A stretch of DNA of 62,056 bases from Alphaproteobacteria bacterium (GCA_021325385.1 JAJPHH010000017.1:1-62056), one strand, 5' to 3'; shown: positions 26,974-36,066, counted from the first letter of the stretch. A program made the numbers and translations. Notes: generated from the letters alone by a model not told the origin.

Positions 26974-27734
26974 GCCGCGCCCTCGAGGCTTTCCTCGTCG
27001 CCGACCAGTTTCGCGAAGGCGCCGCGGATGTCGGATGCGCCGGTCTCCGCCACGATGCGCGCCGCTTGGCCGAGGCCGAGCACGGCGCCGCGATGGAGCA
27101 CGACGACCTGATCGCTTTCGGCGACTTCGTCGACGAGATGCGTCGCCCACAGCGCGGCGACGCCCTGCGCCGTGAGCGCGCGGACAGTGCCCAAAATCGC
27201 GGCGCGCGCTCGGATGTCGAGACCGACGGTCGGTTCGTCGAGCAGCAAGAGCTTGGGCTCGTGCAGCAGCGCCCGGGCGATTTCGACGCGTCGCATCTGG
27301 CCGCCGGAGAGCTCGCCGACGCGATCCCGCAGGCGATCGGCTAACGCGACACGGTCAAGGCTTTTGTTGATTGCGACATCGGCTTTTCGAGGCGCGATCC
27401 CGTGCAGCGCGGCGTGGTACAGCAGATTCTCGCGAACGGAAATATCGAGGTCGAGCGCGCGGGACTGGAAAACCACGCCGAGGCGGCGCAAGGCTTGGCC
27501 GGGCTCGCGCGCGACGTCATGGCCGAAGATTCGGATCCGGCCGGATCGGGTCGTGAACAGACGCGTTATCAGCGCAAAGAGCGTCGACTTTCCCGCCCCG
27601 TTCAACCCGAGCAGAACACAGAACGAAGCCGGCGCGACGCTGAACGTAACGCCTGTCAGGGCGGCGCGCTTGCCGTAGGAATAGCACGCGTCGACAATTT
27701 CGAGCGCGGCGTCGCGGAGCGCGAATTCCGTCAT
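26970..27734 (-). CDS. ABC ATPase of the PQQ-associated transporter
   Basis: This 254-residue single ATPase domain has Walker A GLNGAGKST, Q-loop VVFQSRALD, signature LSGGQMRR, Walker B LLLLDEPT and switch His in WATHLVDE, so all catalytic residues are intact. It belongs to the DrrA/ABC-2 class that pairs with the downstream permease. The ATG at 27734 overlaps the stop of the beta-propeller gene. The order propeller, ATPase, permease is that of PQQ-dependent catabolism loci. Confidence 0.87.
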   Translation of the reverse strand: MTEFALRDAALEIVDACYSYGKRAALTGVTFSVAPASFCVLLGLNGAGKSTLFALITRLFTTRSGRIRIFGHDVAREPGQALRRLGVVFQSRALDLDISVRENLLYHAALHGIAPRKADVAINKSLDRVALADRLRDRVGELSGGQMRRVEIARALLHEPKLLLLDEPTVGLDIRARAAILGTVRALTAQGVAALWATHLVDEVAESDQVVVLHRGAVLGLGQAARIVAETGASDIRGAFAKLVGDEESLEGAA

Positions 27735-28729
27735 TGCGGCAGGATCGCGACGCCCCAGGGAAGCTCGCCCACCTGCACGGACTTGACCACTTTTAGCGCG
27801 GCGACGTCGATGAAGGATACGTCGTTCGTCAGTCCATTCGCCACGACGAGATATTTCTCGTCCGGCGTAAACTCGCCGTGCCAGACGCGCTGGCCGACGA
27901 GCAGGTATTTGAGCACGTTGTGCGTCCGGCCGTCGACGACCGCGACGCGGTTGGCGGGGCCGAGCGAGATAAAGCCAAGCTTGCCATCCTTGGTCAGGTT
28001 GACGCCGACCGGCTGGATCAATTCGCGCCGCACGCCGGGTATCTCGAAGCTCACCGTTTCCTTGATTTTGTGAGCCGCCGGGTCGATGATCGAGAGGACG
28101 CCGCCGATTTCCGAGGTCGCCCATAATTCCGAACCGTCCGATTTATACGCCGAGAAGCGTGGCCGACTCGGCAGGAGAAGATTGGCGACGACCTGGTGGC
28201 TGGCCGCGTCGATGAAATGCGCCATGCTGGTTGTTTCCGAAGTGCAGATCAGCGTCGCCGAATCCGGGCTGACCGCCATTCCCTCCGGCTCCACCCCGAC
28301 TGAAATGCGGCCGATCGCTCCGCGGGTCGCCAAATCGATGACGGTGACGGCGGCGTCGTTCTCGTTGGCGACATAGAGCGTTTTACCGTTCGGGCTGATC
28401 ACGAATTGCTCGGGGTCTTCTCCCGACGGCAATTCGCCGACGACGCGAAGCGCCTTCGTGTCTATGATCGAGATCGTATCGTCGTCGCCAAGCGCCACAT
28501 AGACCAGAGCGCCGTCTTTGGAGGCGGCGATGCCGCGGGGCCTTTGCCCCGTCGGAATCGTCTTGATGGTCGTCATTTTGTCCGTGTCGACCACTGACAC
28601 GCTGTTGCTCTTCTCGTTCGAGACGAAAGCGAGGTAAGCCTCGGCTGGGAAAGCGGCGAGGACGGCGAAGCTGAGGAGGCCCGCGCCGATTCCGCCCAAG
28701 AAAAGTCGGTTGACTATTGCAGCTTGCAT
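27731..28729 (-). CDS. YVTN beta-propeller protein of the PQQ-dependent alcohol system
   Basis: This 332-residue exported protein has a signal sequence ending near AAFPAEAYLAF, then repeated blades with FVSNEKSNSVSVVD, VYVALGDDDTISIID, LYVANENDAAVTVID and SNDVSFID-like motifs. This is the family annotated as PQQ-dependent catabolism-associated beta-propeller. Its role is unproven; a periplasmic accessory or metal/cofactor handling factor is suspected. The start overlaps the upstream gene by 16 bp. A broken second copy exists at about 34.6-34.8 kb. Confidence 0.85.
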   Translation of the reverse strand: MQAAIVNRLFLGGIGAGLLSFAVLAAFPAEAYLAFVSNEKSNSVSVVDTDKMTTIKTIPTGQRPRGIAASKDGALVYVALGDDDTISIIDTKALRVVGELPSGEDPEQFVISPNGKTLYVANENDAAVTVIDLATRGAIGRISVGVEPEGMAVSPDSATLICTSETTSMAHFIDAASHQVVANLLLPSRPRFSAYKSDGSELWATSEIGGVLSIIDPAAHKIKETVSFEIPGVRRELIQPVGVNLTKDGKLGFISLGPANRVAVVDGRTHNVLKYLLVGQRVWHGEFTPDEKYLVVANGLTNDVSFIDVAALKVVKSVQVGELPWGVAILPQ

Positions 28730-30075
28730 CTTGTCTCCGGCTGGTCGGCGCCGAGCGTATCGAGAGTCGTCAGAGGGTGCAGAAATCCTTCCTGCGGCGA
28801 AACGGATACGGTATTGCGCCCGTCGAACAGGAGGATCGGCTGGCGAAGCTGAAGATTCCAACCGCGAATGGTCAAGGCTTGCCCTTTGAAAGCAGCCACG
28901 GAAAAATCGGGCCCGCGAAGATAGGCGCCGAGGACGCTGGGATCGTTCGAGTTCGTTCGCGCGGCCGCCTCGCCGATCATCCGCGCCGCCGTCCAGGCGT
29001 TCATGTCCAATGCAGTCATCGCGCGGCGAAAAGCCCTGGCGAAGCGGCTCTGCAATTGTACGGCGCCCCATTGGTCGAAGGCCGCATCCCAACTGGTCGG
29101 CACGAGGCCGGCCGATCCCGCGACCGGACGCGGATCCCAGGTGCGATAGGGGAGATAGCCTGCGAAGACTTCGCTTTCATCCGCCGCCATCACCACGTCG
29201 TAGTCCGGCGCGCCTTGCGTGGCCGCCGGCATCTGACGCTGGATTTCGGCGATCCCGCTATCCGTGCGCCGAGCGCCGCCTGTATCCACGAACTCGCGCT
29301 CGGCGACGATTTTAGCCCCGAAACGACGCGCCGACCGGCGCAACGCGTCGGCGAACCGCTTATCGGAATCATGCGAGCCGCTGAGGAGGAGCCATCGGCT
29401 CCATCTCTTCCAAACGAGATATTGCGCTAGCCCGTCCGCCAGCATGCCCCGGGAGGGGGCGACGTGAATCACGTCGGCGCGGCAATCCTCTTCGCGCAGC
29501 CGATCGTCCGGCGCTCCGATATTGAGCAACGTCATTCGGCGCGCGCGGGCGGCGTCCGCTGCCTTCAGCAGGGTCGCGGCGCTCAAATCCGCGATCACGA
29601 AAGCGGCGCCCTTTTCGGCCAGCATATCCAGCGTTCGGCCTGGATCGGGCTCATCCGGCGCCAGCGTCGCGTCGGCGAGGGCGAAGCCCTGGCCGTTGAA
29701 CCGGCCGGTCGTGTTGTTGTCGTCGATCGCCAGGAGAGCCCCGGCGACGCCGTTATTCGGGGCCGGCAGGTCGATGAGCGAGAGACTGACCTTGGGCCGA
29801 GTCTCGCGCAAATAGCCGATCGCGATCTCCTGCTGTTCAGCGGCCAAGGAGAGCGCCGGCTCGTATTGGATGAGAAAAGCGGCCGCGGCTAACGCCCAAA
29901 GCGCTCGGCGATGCGGCTGCAAAGCCGGCGTCCGACGGACCGGCTCCGCGCCGCGATTGGCCAAAGAGGCTAACAAATTCCTCACGCGCCAGAAAACGCC
30001 GTCCGGGCCATGCGCCTCGCCGCATCGGCTGCGCCGCCCTTCGCGCCGGCGCTCACCTGATCCTTCTCCGGACAT
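28714..30075 (-). CDS. Periplasmic binding protein of the PQQ-associated ABC transporter
   Basis: This protein of up to 453 residues is related to branched-chain amino-acid-type binding proteins, in the subfamily found with PQQ alcohol dehydrogenases. Family features are IAIGYLRET, NGVAGALLAIDDNNTTGRF, DVIHVAPSRGMLADGLAQYL and the C-terminal NLQLRQPILLFDG. A hydrophobic stretch (ALWALAAAAFLIQY) ending ALSLAAEQQ looks like the signal sequence. The real start may therefore be an internal GTG near 29985 rather than 30075. It is first in the leftward propeller-ATPase-permease operon. Confidence 0.82.
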   Translation of the reverse strand: MSGEGSGERRREGRRSRCGEAHGPDGVFWRVRNLLASLANRGAEPVRRTPALQPHRRALWALAAAAFLIQYEPALSLAAEQQEIAIGYLRETRPKVSLSLIDLPAPNNGVAGALLAIDDNNTTGRFNGQGFALADATLAPDEPDPGRTLDMLAEKGAAFVIADLSAATLLKAADAARARRMTLLNIGAPDDRLREEDCRADVIHVAPSRGMLADGLAQYLVWKRWSRWLLLSGSHDSDKRFADALRRSARRFGAKIVAEREFVDTGGARRTDSGIAEIQRQMPAATQGAPDYDVVMAADESEVFAGYLPYRTWDPRPVAGSAGLVPTSWDAAFDQWGAVQLQSRFARAFRRAMTALDMNAWTAARMIGEAAARTNSNDPSVLGAYLRGPDFSVAAFKGQALTIRGWNLQLRQPILLFDGRNTVSVSPQEGFLHPLTTLDTLGADQPETRCKLQ

Positions 30076-30489
30076 TCTTCGAGGACTCGAGCCGTTCAGG
30101 AGAGATCGTACGGGAAATCGGCGGCGCAGCGCAAGCTCTACTCATCGGCAAACGATTGCGTCGCGCCGGCGACGGGCGGGAGCGACCAAAAAGCGGCGGT
30201 TTGCTGCGCCAGGGACGAGGCCTCGGCGGAAGCCGAGGCCATGAGGTCGCTCCAGATTGCTTGCGGTCGTACCAGTAACGGCGCCGACGAGATCGTTCGA
30301 AATCAGGAGCGAGCCGTCCCAATACTGAGCGACATCGACCAGCGGATGGAGGGTAAGGGCCGTCATTGTTCCAGCATTGGGCGAAGAGGATGGAAGGGCC
30401 GGCGACGTGGCTCTCGGCTGGGCCGGTTCGCGCTTGCAGGGTCAGAAGGCTTGCGGATATGATGCCGTCGTCAACTGGGAGGGAAGGCC
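30076..30489. other. Intergenic region upstream of pqqA
   Basis: This 414-bp divergent gap between the ABC operon and pqqA must hold the pqq promoter, although no clear -35/-10 pair was seen. The minus strand at about 30245-30366 encodes a short protein-like stretch annotated separately as a possible gene remnant. GGGAGGGAA at 30478-30486 is the pqqA ribosome site. Confidence 0.55.
30245..30366 (-). pseudogene. Possible C-terminal remnant of a PQQ sugar/sorbosone dehydrogenase
   Basis: The minus strand encodes PLVDVAQYWDGSLLISNDLVGAV, which resembles the final blade of soluble PQQ sugar dehydrogenases and sorbosone-type dehydrogenases (DGSLLxSDD-xGAIYR). The expected YR after GAV appears in another frame, suggesting a frameshift. 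No upstream remainder is evident. The match is short and by eye only. Confidence 0.3.
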
Positions 30490-30567
30490 ATGGATTGGAC
30501 GACCCCTGAAATCTGCGAAGTCCCTGTCGGAATGGAAGTGACCAGCTACCTCTCGGCGGAGCGCTGA
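30490..30567 (+). CDS. pqqA: PQQ precursor peptide PqqA
   Basis: This is a 25-residue peptide beginning MDWTTPEICEVPVGMEVTSY. It contains the invariant Glu-x-x-x-Tyr (Glu16 and Tyr20, EVTSY), whose side chains are cross-linked by PqqE and become the PQQ skeleton. GGGAGGGAA lies just upstream of the ATG. pqqB follows 23 bp later. Confidence 0.95.
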   Translation: MDWTTPEICEVPVGMEVTSYLSAER

Positions 30568-30590
30568 GCGGCGCGGCCGACATCTAAACA

Positions 30591-31490
30591 TTGCGCGTCG
30601 TCGTTCTGGGCTCGGCGGCGGGCGGCGGGGTTCCGCAGTGGAATTGCCGCTGCTCCGTTTGCGCCCTTGCCTGGAGCGGCGATGCGCGCGTGAAGAGGCG
30701 GACTCAGACAAGCCTCGCGGCTACGGTCGACGGGGAAGCTTTCCTGGTGATCGACGCTTCGCCGGATTTGCGCCAGCAGATCCTCAGCCAGCCTATGCTT
30801 CAGCCGCGGCGCCCCGGCCGCTCCAGTCCGATCAAAGCTTGCGCCGTCACCAACGCGGACGTCGATCACGTCGCCGGCTTGCTGACGCTCCGCGAAAGGC
30901 AAAAAATCGCCCTTTACGCGACAAGCGCCACATTATCGGCGCTCGCGGCCAATCCCGTTTTCGACGTGCTGTCGACGCAATGCGTGTCGCGCAATCCAAT
31001 TCGCATCGGCGCCGCCAGCGAACCTCTTCCAGGGCTTTTGTTGGAAGCCTTCGCCGCGCCAGGAAAGGTCGCGTTGTGGCAAGAGGGCGAGACCGTCCAA
31101 ATCGGCGCGGAAGGGGAGGAAAGCGTCGCGCTTGAATTGCAAAGCGGGGGCAAACGGCTCGTCTATGCTCCGGCTTGCGCGGCGATGACGCCGGCCATGC
31201 GCGAGCGGATCGCCGGCGCAGACGCGCTTTTGTTCGACGGCACGACCTATACCGATGACGAACTTGTCGCGAGCAGCCTTATGAACAAAACCGCACGACG
31301 CATGGGCCATATGCCGATATCCGGTCGAGACGGCTCGCTGGCGGCGCTCGCCGACGTGAAGATCGGCCGAAAGATTTTCATTCACCTCAACAATTCGAAT
31401 CCGGTCTTGATCGAAGATTCGGTCGAGCGCCGCGCCGTCGAAACGGCCGGTTGGGAAGTGGCCTATGACGGCATGGAGATCGCGCTGTGA
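30591..31490 (+). CDS. pqqB: PQQ biosynthesis protein PqqB (metallo-beta-lactamase fold)
   Basis: This 299-residue protein has the PqqB start motif VVVLGSAAGGGVPQWNCRC and the metallo-hydrolase segment TNADVDHVAGLL, and ends [26 protein letters not shown]. It is an Fe-dependent hydroxylase acting on the quinone precursor in late PQQ synthesis. The only suitable start is TTG 30591, preceded weakly by a ribosome site, so it may depend on coupling to pqqA. The stop overlaps the pqqC start. Confidence 0.95.
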   Translation: MRVVVLGSAAGGGVPQWNCRCSVCALAWSGDARVKRRTQTSLAATVDGEAFLVIDASPDLRQQILSQPMLQPRRPGRSSPIKACAVTNADVDHVAGLLTLRERQKIALYATSATLSALAANPVFDVLSTQCVSRNPIRIGAASEPLPGLLLEAFAAPGKVALWQEGETVQIGAEGEESVALELQSGGKRLVYAPACAAMTPAMRERIAGADALLFDGTTYTDDELVASSLMNKTARRMGHMPISGRDGSLAALADVKIGRKIFIHLNNSNPVLIEDSVERRAVETAGWEVAYDGMEIAL

Positions 31491-32218
31491 CGGAAGCCAT
31501 GTCGCCGGCCGAACTGGAACAGGCGCTTCGCGCGATCGGCGCCGAGCGCTATCATAATCTTCACCCGTTTCACCGCCTGATGCGCGAGGGGCGCTGCACG
31601 AAAGCGCAAATCCAGGCCTGGGCGCTGAACCGATACCATTATCAGGCGACGATCCCGGTCAAAGACGCCACGATCCTTTCGCGCATGGACAGTCCGGCTT
31701 TGCGTCGCGAATGGCGCCGCCGCATCGTCGACCATGACGGCGAGGGCAACAACGAGGGCGGCGTTCAGCGCTGGCTGAATTTGGCCGAAGGGCTCGGCCT
31801 CGATCGCGACCTGGTCGCATCTTGTCGCGCCATCCTGCCGATCACCCGCTATTGCGTCGGCGCCTATGTGCAGTTTTGCGCCACGCGCAGTCTTGTCGAG
31901 GCGATCGCCTCGTCGCTCACGGAATTGTTTTCGCCGGCGATCATCAGCGAGCGGGTTTCCGGCATGCTCGCCAGTTACGACTTCGTCTCACGTGCGACTT
32001 TGGCCTATTTCACCGCCCGGCCGGAACAGGCGAAGCGCGATTCCGATTTTGCGCTCGCCTACGTCAAGCGTCATGCGATCACGCCCGAGGCGCAACGCGC
32101 GGTTCTCGACGCGCTATCCTTCAAATGCGATCTGCTCTGGGCAATGAGCGACGCCCTGACGCACGCCTATGTCGAAGGCCATATCCCGCCTGGCGCGTGG
32201 CTACCGGAGGCGACGTGA
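31487..32218 (+). CDS. pqqC: Pyrroloquinoline-quinone synthase PqqC
   Basis: This 243-residue all-helical oxidase catalyses the final eight-electron oxidation and ring closure to PQQ. Signature segments are [36 protein letters not shown] and [24 protein letters not shown] 31487 overlaps the pqqB stop and its stop overlaps pqqD. Confidence 0.96.
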   Translation: MTEAMSPAELEQALRAIGAERYHNLHPFHRLMREGRCTKAQIQAWALNRYHYQATIPVKDATILSRMDSPALRREWRRRIVDHDGEGNNEGGVQRWLNLAEGLGLDRDLVASCRAILPITRYCVGAYVQFCATRSLVEAIASSLTELFSPAIISERVSGMLASYDFVSRATLAYFTARPEQAKRDSDFALAYVKRHAITPEAQRAVLDALSFKCDLLWAMSDALTHAYVEGHIPPGAWLPEAT

Positions 32219-32502
32219 GCGCGGGCGAAGACATTCCCGCTTCCGCGCGTCCGCATCTGCCGCGCGGCGTGAAGCTGAAGCGCGACGAGGCGCGCGGCGG
32301 GTTCGCGCTGCTCGCCCCGGAGCGCATCGTCCGCGCCGACCCTGTCGCCGCCGCTGTGCTCGAGCGCTGCGACGGCCAAAGGACGCTGGCGGAGATCGTC
32401 GACGACCTCTGCGTGACCTATCGCGGCGAGCGCGGCCGCATCGAAGCCGACGTGCGCCGGCTCCTGGCCGACTTGGCCGCCAAGAAGATGGTGAGGCTGT
32501 GA
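32215..32502 (+). CDS. pqqD: PQQ peptide chaperone PqqD
   Basis: This 95-residue PqqD presents PqqA to PqqE. It shows [23 protein letters not shown] and the helical C-terminal half ending [13 protein letters not shown]. It starts at GTG 32215 inside the pqqC stop and overlaps the pqqE start in the same way. Confidence 0.94.
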   Translation: MSAGEDIPASARPHLPRGVKLKRDEARGGFALLAPERIVRADPVAAAVLERCDGQRTLAEIVDDLCVTYRGERGRIEADVRRLLADLAAKKMVRL

Positions 32503-33614
32503 GCGAAGAGGCCGACAAGACGCCGCCGGCGCCGCTCGGGCTCCTCGCCGAGCTGACCCATCGCTGCCCGCTGCGCTGCCCCTATTGCTCCAATCCGATC
32601 GCGCTCGAGAGCCGCGAGGGCGAGCTCGACGCCGCGACTTGGGGGCGAGTCTTCGTCGAGGCGGCGGCGCTGGGCGTGATGCATATCCACCTCTCCGGCG
32701 GCGAGCCGGTCAGCCGGCGCGACTTGCCGGACATCGTCGCTCATTGCGCCGAGGCGGGGCTCTATTCGAACCTGATCACGTCCGGGCTCGGCCTTACTCA
32801 GGCGCTCGTCGAAAGGCTCGCCGATCGCGGCCTCGACCATGTTCAGCTTTCAATCCAGGACGCCGAGCCGGACAGCGCCGACCGCATCGCCGGCTATCGC
32901 GGCGCTCACGCCAGGAAGCTCGAAGCCGCGCAGTGGATTGTCGCGACCGGCATGCCGCTGACGATCAATGCGGTCATCCATCGCGCCAATGTCAGCCGCG
33001 CGACGAAAATCGTGGCGCTCGCGGTCGAACTCGGCGCGCGCCGAGTGGAGATTGCGCATGCGCAATATTACGGCTGGGCTCTCGCCAATCGCGCGGCTCT
33101 GATGCCGGCTCGCGCCGAGGCTGACGCGGCCTGGGCGGCTGTCGAAGAGATGCGCATCGCCCTCGAAGGAGCGATCGTCATCGATCACGTCGCGCCGGAT
33201 TATCATGCCCGGACGCCGAAGCCTTGCATGGGCGGCTGGGGGCGCAAGACTCTGAATGTCTCGCCGAGCGGCAAAGTCCTGCCCTGCCACGCCGCCGAAA
33301 CCATTCCGGGCCTCGAATTCTGGAGCGTCAAAGACCACTCGCTCGCCGATATCTGGCGCAGGGCGCCTGCCTTCAACGCGTTTCGCGGAACGGAATGGAT
33401 GGCCGAGCCATGCCGGTCCTGTGATCGCCGGACTATCGATTTTGGCGGCTGCCGGTGCCAAGCTCTGGCGCTTCTCGGCGACGCGAGGGCGACCGATCCT
33501 GTTTGCAGCTTATCGCCGCACCACGACGTCGTCGGTCGGGTTGCGAATAGGGACAGCGTTTCCGACGCCGCCTATCGCTACCGTGCCGCGCCGCGCTCTT
33601 TCGAGAAAGCATGA
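32499..33614 (+). CDS. pqqE: Radical SAM PqqA peptide cyclase PqqE
   Basis: This 371-residue radical SAM enzyme cross-links Glu and Tyr of PqqA. The CxxxCxxC cluster site is in [14 protein letters not shown] (about residues 20-33), with the SAM motif [10 protein letters not shown]. The C-terminal SPASM domain has Cys residues in CMGGWG, LPCHAAE, CRSCDRR and GGCRCQA. GTG 32499 overlaps the pqqD stop. The next gene overlaps its stop (ATGA). Confidence 0.96.
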   Translation: MSEEADKTPPAPLGLLAELTHRCPLRCPYCSNPIALESREGELDAATWGRVFVEAAALGVMHIHLSGGEPVSRRDLPDIVAHCAEAGLYSNLITSGLGLTQALVERLADRGLDHVQLSIQDAEPDSADRIAGYRGAHARKLEAAQWIVATGMPLTINAVIHRANVSRATKIVALAVELGARRVEIAHAQYYGWALANRAALMPARAEADAAWAAVEEMRIALEGAIVIDHVAPDYHARTPKPCMGGWGRKTLNVSPSGKVLPCHAAETIPGLEFWSVKDHSLADIWRRAPAFNAFRGTEWMAEPCRSCDRRTIDFGGCRCQALALLGDARATDPVCSLSPHHDVVGRVANRDSVSDAAYRYRAAPRSFEKA

Positions 33615-34561
33615 GCGCGGCGCCGGCCCCGATGCGGCTCGCCGCGGCGGGCGCCGCGATCCTTTGGTCGGCGACGACGGCGCAAGCAGGCGATTGCGGC
33701 GAGCGCACATTTCCGAACACGCTCGCCATCGACGAGCCGAGCGTGAATGACGAAATCTCGCTGCCGACGCTGACCTACCTCGCGAAGAACGCCGACGGCG
33801 CCCGGGAATTAGACGCCGCCTTTAACTGGACGAAAGCGGTCACAGAAAATCTAGGCGTCTCGATCGGCGGCGGCAAAGCTTGGCTGAAACCGGGCGGGAA
33901 CGGTTGGGGCAATCTCGACACCGCCGTGAAGTATTCATTCTTCTGCGACCCGTCGCATGAATTTATGGCGGCGCTGGGCGCGGACGTGAACTGGGCGAAT
34001 ACGGGAACGCCAGGCTTCTCCAATCCGTTCAGCACCTACACGCCATTGTTGGATATCGGCAAAGGCTTTGGCGATCTACCGACCAGCCTCGACGTCCTGC
34101 GCCCCTTAGCGGTGACGGCGGAGTTTGGCGTCGCAATCCCGAGCGAGGGCCATACGACCTCGATCGTGGTCGATAGGCTTGGAGATCGGAGCCTCGGCGT
34201 CGCTCTCAATCCGACCGTGATCAATGCAGGCTTCGCCGTCCAGTACAGCCTGCCTTATCTCAGTGCGAGCGTCGGGCGGGTAGATGCGCCGGATGTCGTT
34301 AAGCATCTGATTCTAATCACGGAATTCTCGTTCCAAATCCCCGTCGGCAATCTCCCGCGCGGCGCCAAGGGCGCGACCGGGACGATCCAGCCGGGGATCA
34401 TATATTCGGCCGACGCTTGGCAACTGGCCGTCGAGGCCGTCATCCCCGCGAACGCCGCGAGCGGCCGTCAAGTCGGCGTTATCGGCGAATTGCATTTCTT
34501 CCTTGACGAGATGGTCCCGAATTCGTTCCTCGGACGGCCATTGTTTCGGCCGCCCTCCTGA
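33611..34561 (+). CDS. Predicted outer-membrane beta-barrel protein of the pqq operon (unknown function)
   Basis: This 316-residue protein has a signal peptide ending near ATTAQAGDC and then alternating hydrophobic/polar strands rich in Gly, Trp and Tyr ([26 protein letters not shown]), and it ends with a strand-like segment. This looks like a barrel related to transporter/phenol-pathway MetA-like proteins. The ATG overlaps the pqqE stop, so it is co-translated with the PQQ genes. A role in passage of substrate, PQQ or metal across the outer membrane is inference. No specific family is recognised with certainty. Confidence 0.7.
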   Translation: MSAAPAPMRLAAAGAAILWSATTAQAGDCGERTFPNTLAIDEPSVNDEISLPTLTYLAKNADGARELDAAFNWTKAVTENLGVSIGGGKAWLKPGGNGWGNLDTAVKYSFFCDPSHEFMAALGADVNWANTGTPGFSNPFSTYTPLLDIGKGFGDLPTSLDVLRPLAVTAEFGVAIPSEGHTTSIVVDRLGDRSLGVALNPTVINAGFAVQYSLPYLSASVGRVDAPDVVKHLILITEFSFQIPVGNLPRGAKGATGTIQPGIIYSADAWQLAVEAVIPANAASGRQVGVIGELHFFLDEMVPNSFLGRPLFRPPS

Positions 34562-34614
34562 GGCTTCCCCCTTGCTCGAGCGCCTTCGCTGGAGCGCCTT
34601 TGGGGTTACAGCGG

Positions 34615-34814
34615 GGCTTTACGAGGGGGCCGGGCGCGGCCGCCTGTCGGCGGCGATCCGCGCGACCACCACAGCCTGATTTTGGATCGAGAACGGCGAC
34701 GTCGTTGCTTTGCTCGTTGCTTACGAAAACGTACCCGGCGGCCGCGGCTTCCGAGCGTACGGAAAGGGCGGACGCAAGGAGGCTGAGCGCCACCGAAAAC
34801 CAAAGCCGGCGCAT
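34615..34814 (-). pseudogene. Frameshifted, truncated second YVTN beta-propeller gene
   Basis: The minus strand starts with a good signal peptide (MRRLWFSVALSLLASALSV) and then GYVFVSNEQSNDVAVLD, clearly parallel to the first blade of the intact propeller at 27.7-28.7 kb (AYLAFVSNEKSNSVSVVD). After DPKSG the homology continues only in the next frame (AVVVARIAADRRPRPA, compare the T-TIPTGQRPRG region), and that frame stops near 34620. No later blades are present. It is a decayed duplicate or leftover of a second PQQ-associated propeller. Confidence 0.75.
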
Positions 34815-34905
34815 TGCGCCGCTCAGGTCGAGACTCGCGTCCGCGCCCTCAACTCATCCGGGAGACACGCTCCATTCTCAGGATTGCCTACGCGCGAAAG
34901 CGGGT

Positions 34906-34919
34906 GTAAAAGGTTTTAC
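34906..34919. promoter_or_regulatory. Candidate LacI-family operator
   Basis: GTAAAA-GG-TTTTAC is a perfect 6-bp-arm palindrome with a 2-bp centre, lying 25 bp before the GTG start of the LacI-type gene. Short AT-rich palindromes with a central G/C pair are typical LacI/GalR targets. The position suggests autoregulation. Confidence 0.5.
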
Positions 34920-34944
34920 TAAATCGTTTAACCGCGGGCTCGTC

Positions 34945-36000
34945 GTGCTTGGCTCAAGGGCGACCATTCGGGACGTGGCTCGCGCGGCGCGCGTGTCGAC
35001 GACGACTGTGTCTCGCTATCTGAACAAGAACATCGTTCTGCCGGACGAGACCGCGGCGCGGATCGACGGCGCGATCCTCGCTCTGCGTTATCGGCCGAAT
35101 GTCGTCGCCCGGCGCTTGCTCAAAGGCGCAACCGAAATTATCGGATTGGCCACCCCGGACATAGGCAATCCTTTTTTCGCCGAATTGGCGAGCGCGGTCG
35201 AGGCGCGCGCCGCCGAGCACGGCTATAGCGTGATCCTTTGCAGCACCGGCAATCGGCTCGACAAGGAGCTCGCCTATCTCGAGCGCTTAGCGTCGCGACA
35301 CGCCGACGGCCTGCTCTTTCTGACCAATCATGGCGATGACGGGGCGCTGCGCCGCGCCTTCGAGAGCCGGCGCAATGTCGTGCTGCTTGACGAGGACATC
35401 AAAGGACTCGATGCGCCGAAAATTTTCGTCGAGAACGAGCGCGGGGGCTACCTGGCGACCCGCTGCCTGATCGAAGCCGGCCATGTCAAAATTGCCCATA
35501 TTTCCGGCCCGAGAACCCTTTTCAGCGTTCAAGAGCGGGAGAAAGGCTTTCGCCGAGCCGTCGGCGAAAGCGGGGCCGAAGTTCCGGAGGCGTTCGTGCT
35601 CTTCGGCCGGTACGACCGCGAGTTCGGCCGCGAGGCGGCGCAAAAGCTGCTGTCTTTGCCCGAAAAGCCGACTGCGATCTTCGCCGCGAGCGATTATCTC
35701 GTCATGGGCGTGCTCGACGCGCTCCGCCAAATGGGCCTGTCGGCGCCGCGAGACGTCTCGCTGGTCGGATTTGACGACATGCCTTTCGCAAGCCTTCTCG
35801 ACCCGCCGATCACGACGATACGCCAGCCTGTCCGGCAAATGGGCGAGCGCGGCGTCGACCTCCTTCTTGCGAGGATCAAGGAAGGGGACGGGCCGGCCGC
35901 GCCGGTGCGTCTGCCCGTCGTATTGATCGAGCGCGCGTCGGTCGCGCCTCCCGCCACGCAGGGGCGGGCGGGCGGGTTGCAGGCGCGCCGGCCTCGATAG
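34945..36000 (+). CDS. LacI-family transcriptional regulator
   Basis: This 351-residue repressor has the N-terminal LacI helix-turn-helix ATIRDVARAARVSTTTVSRYLN, the hinge region, and a periplasmic-binding-like ligand domain (IIGLATPDIGNPFFAEL, SLVGFDDMPFASLLDPPITT). GTG 34945 places the HTH at residues 4-25, as expected; the long upstream in-frame extension overlaps the pseudogene and is not LacI-like. It is followed by a ribose-type ABC set and is presumed to regulate it. Confidence 0.9.
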   Translation: MLGSRATIRDVARAARVSTTTVSRYLNKNIVLPDETAARIDGAILALRYRPNVVARRLLKGATEIIGLATPDIGNPFFAELASAVEARAAEHGYSVILCSTGNRLDKELAYLERLASRHADGLLFLTNHGDDGALRRAFESRRNVVLLDEDIKGLDAPKIFVENERGGYLATRCLIEAGHVKIAHISGPRTLFSVQEREKGFRRAVGESGAEVPEAFVLFGRYDREFGREAAQKLLSLPEKPTAIFAASDYLVMGVLDALRQMGLSAPRDVSLVGFDDMPFASLLDPPITTIRQPVRQMGERGVDLLLARIKEGDGPAAPVRLPVVLIERASVAPPATQGRAGGLQARRPR

Positions 36001-36066
36001 GCGAGTTTGCGGTTGTTCGGATCGAGGGCGACGGCGCCTGAAATCCGATGAGTAGGGAGAGAGGAA

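Larger units (their letters stand above)
34562..34944. other. Region between the pqq operon and the LacI regulator
   Basis: It contains the minus-strand remnant of a beta-propeller gene (34615-34814) and, just before the LacI-type gene, a palindrome at 34906-34919. The downstream part (34890-34930) is markedly AT-richer than its surroundings, as expected for a promoter. No intact gene is seen. Confidence 0.6.

Noticed and set aside
34600-34944. N-terminal extension of the LacI regulator
   Set aside because: The LacI helix-turn-helix must lie at the extreme N terminus. GTG 34945 gives this, and the extension overlaps the propeller relic.
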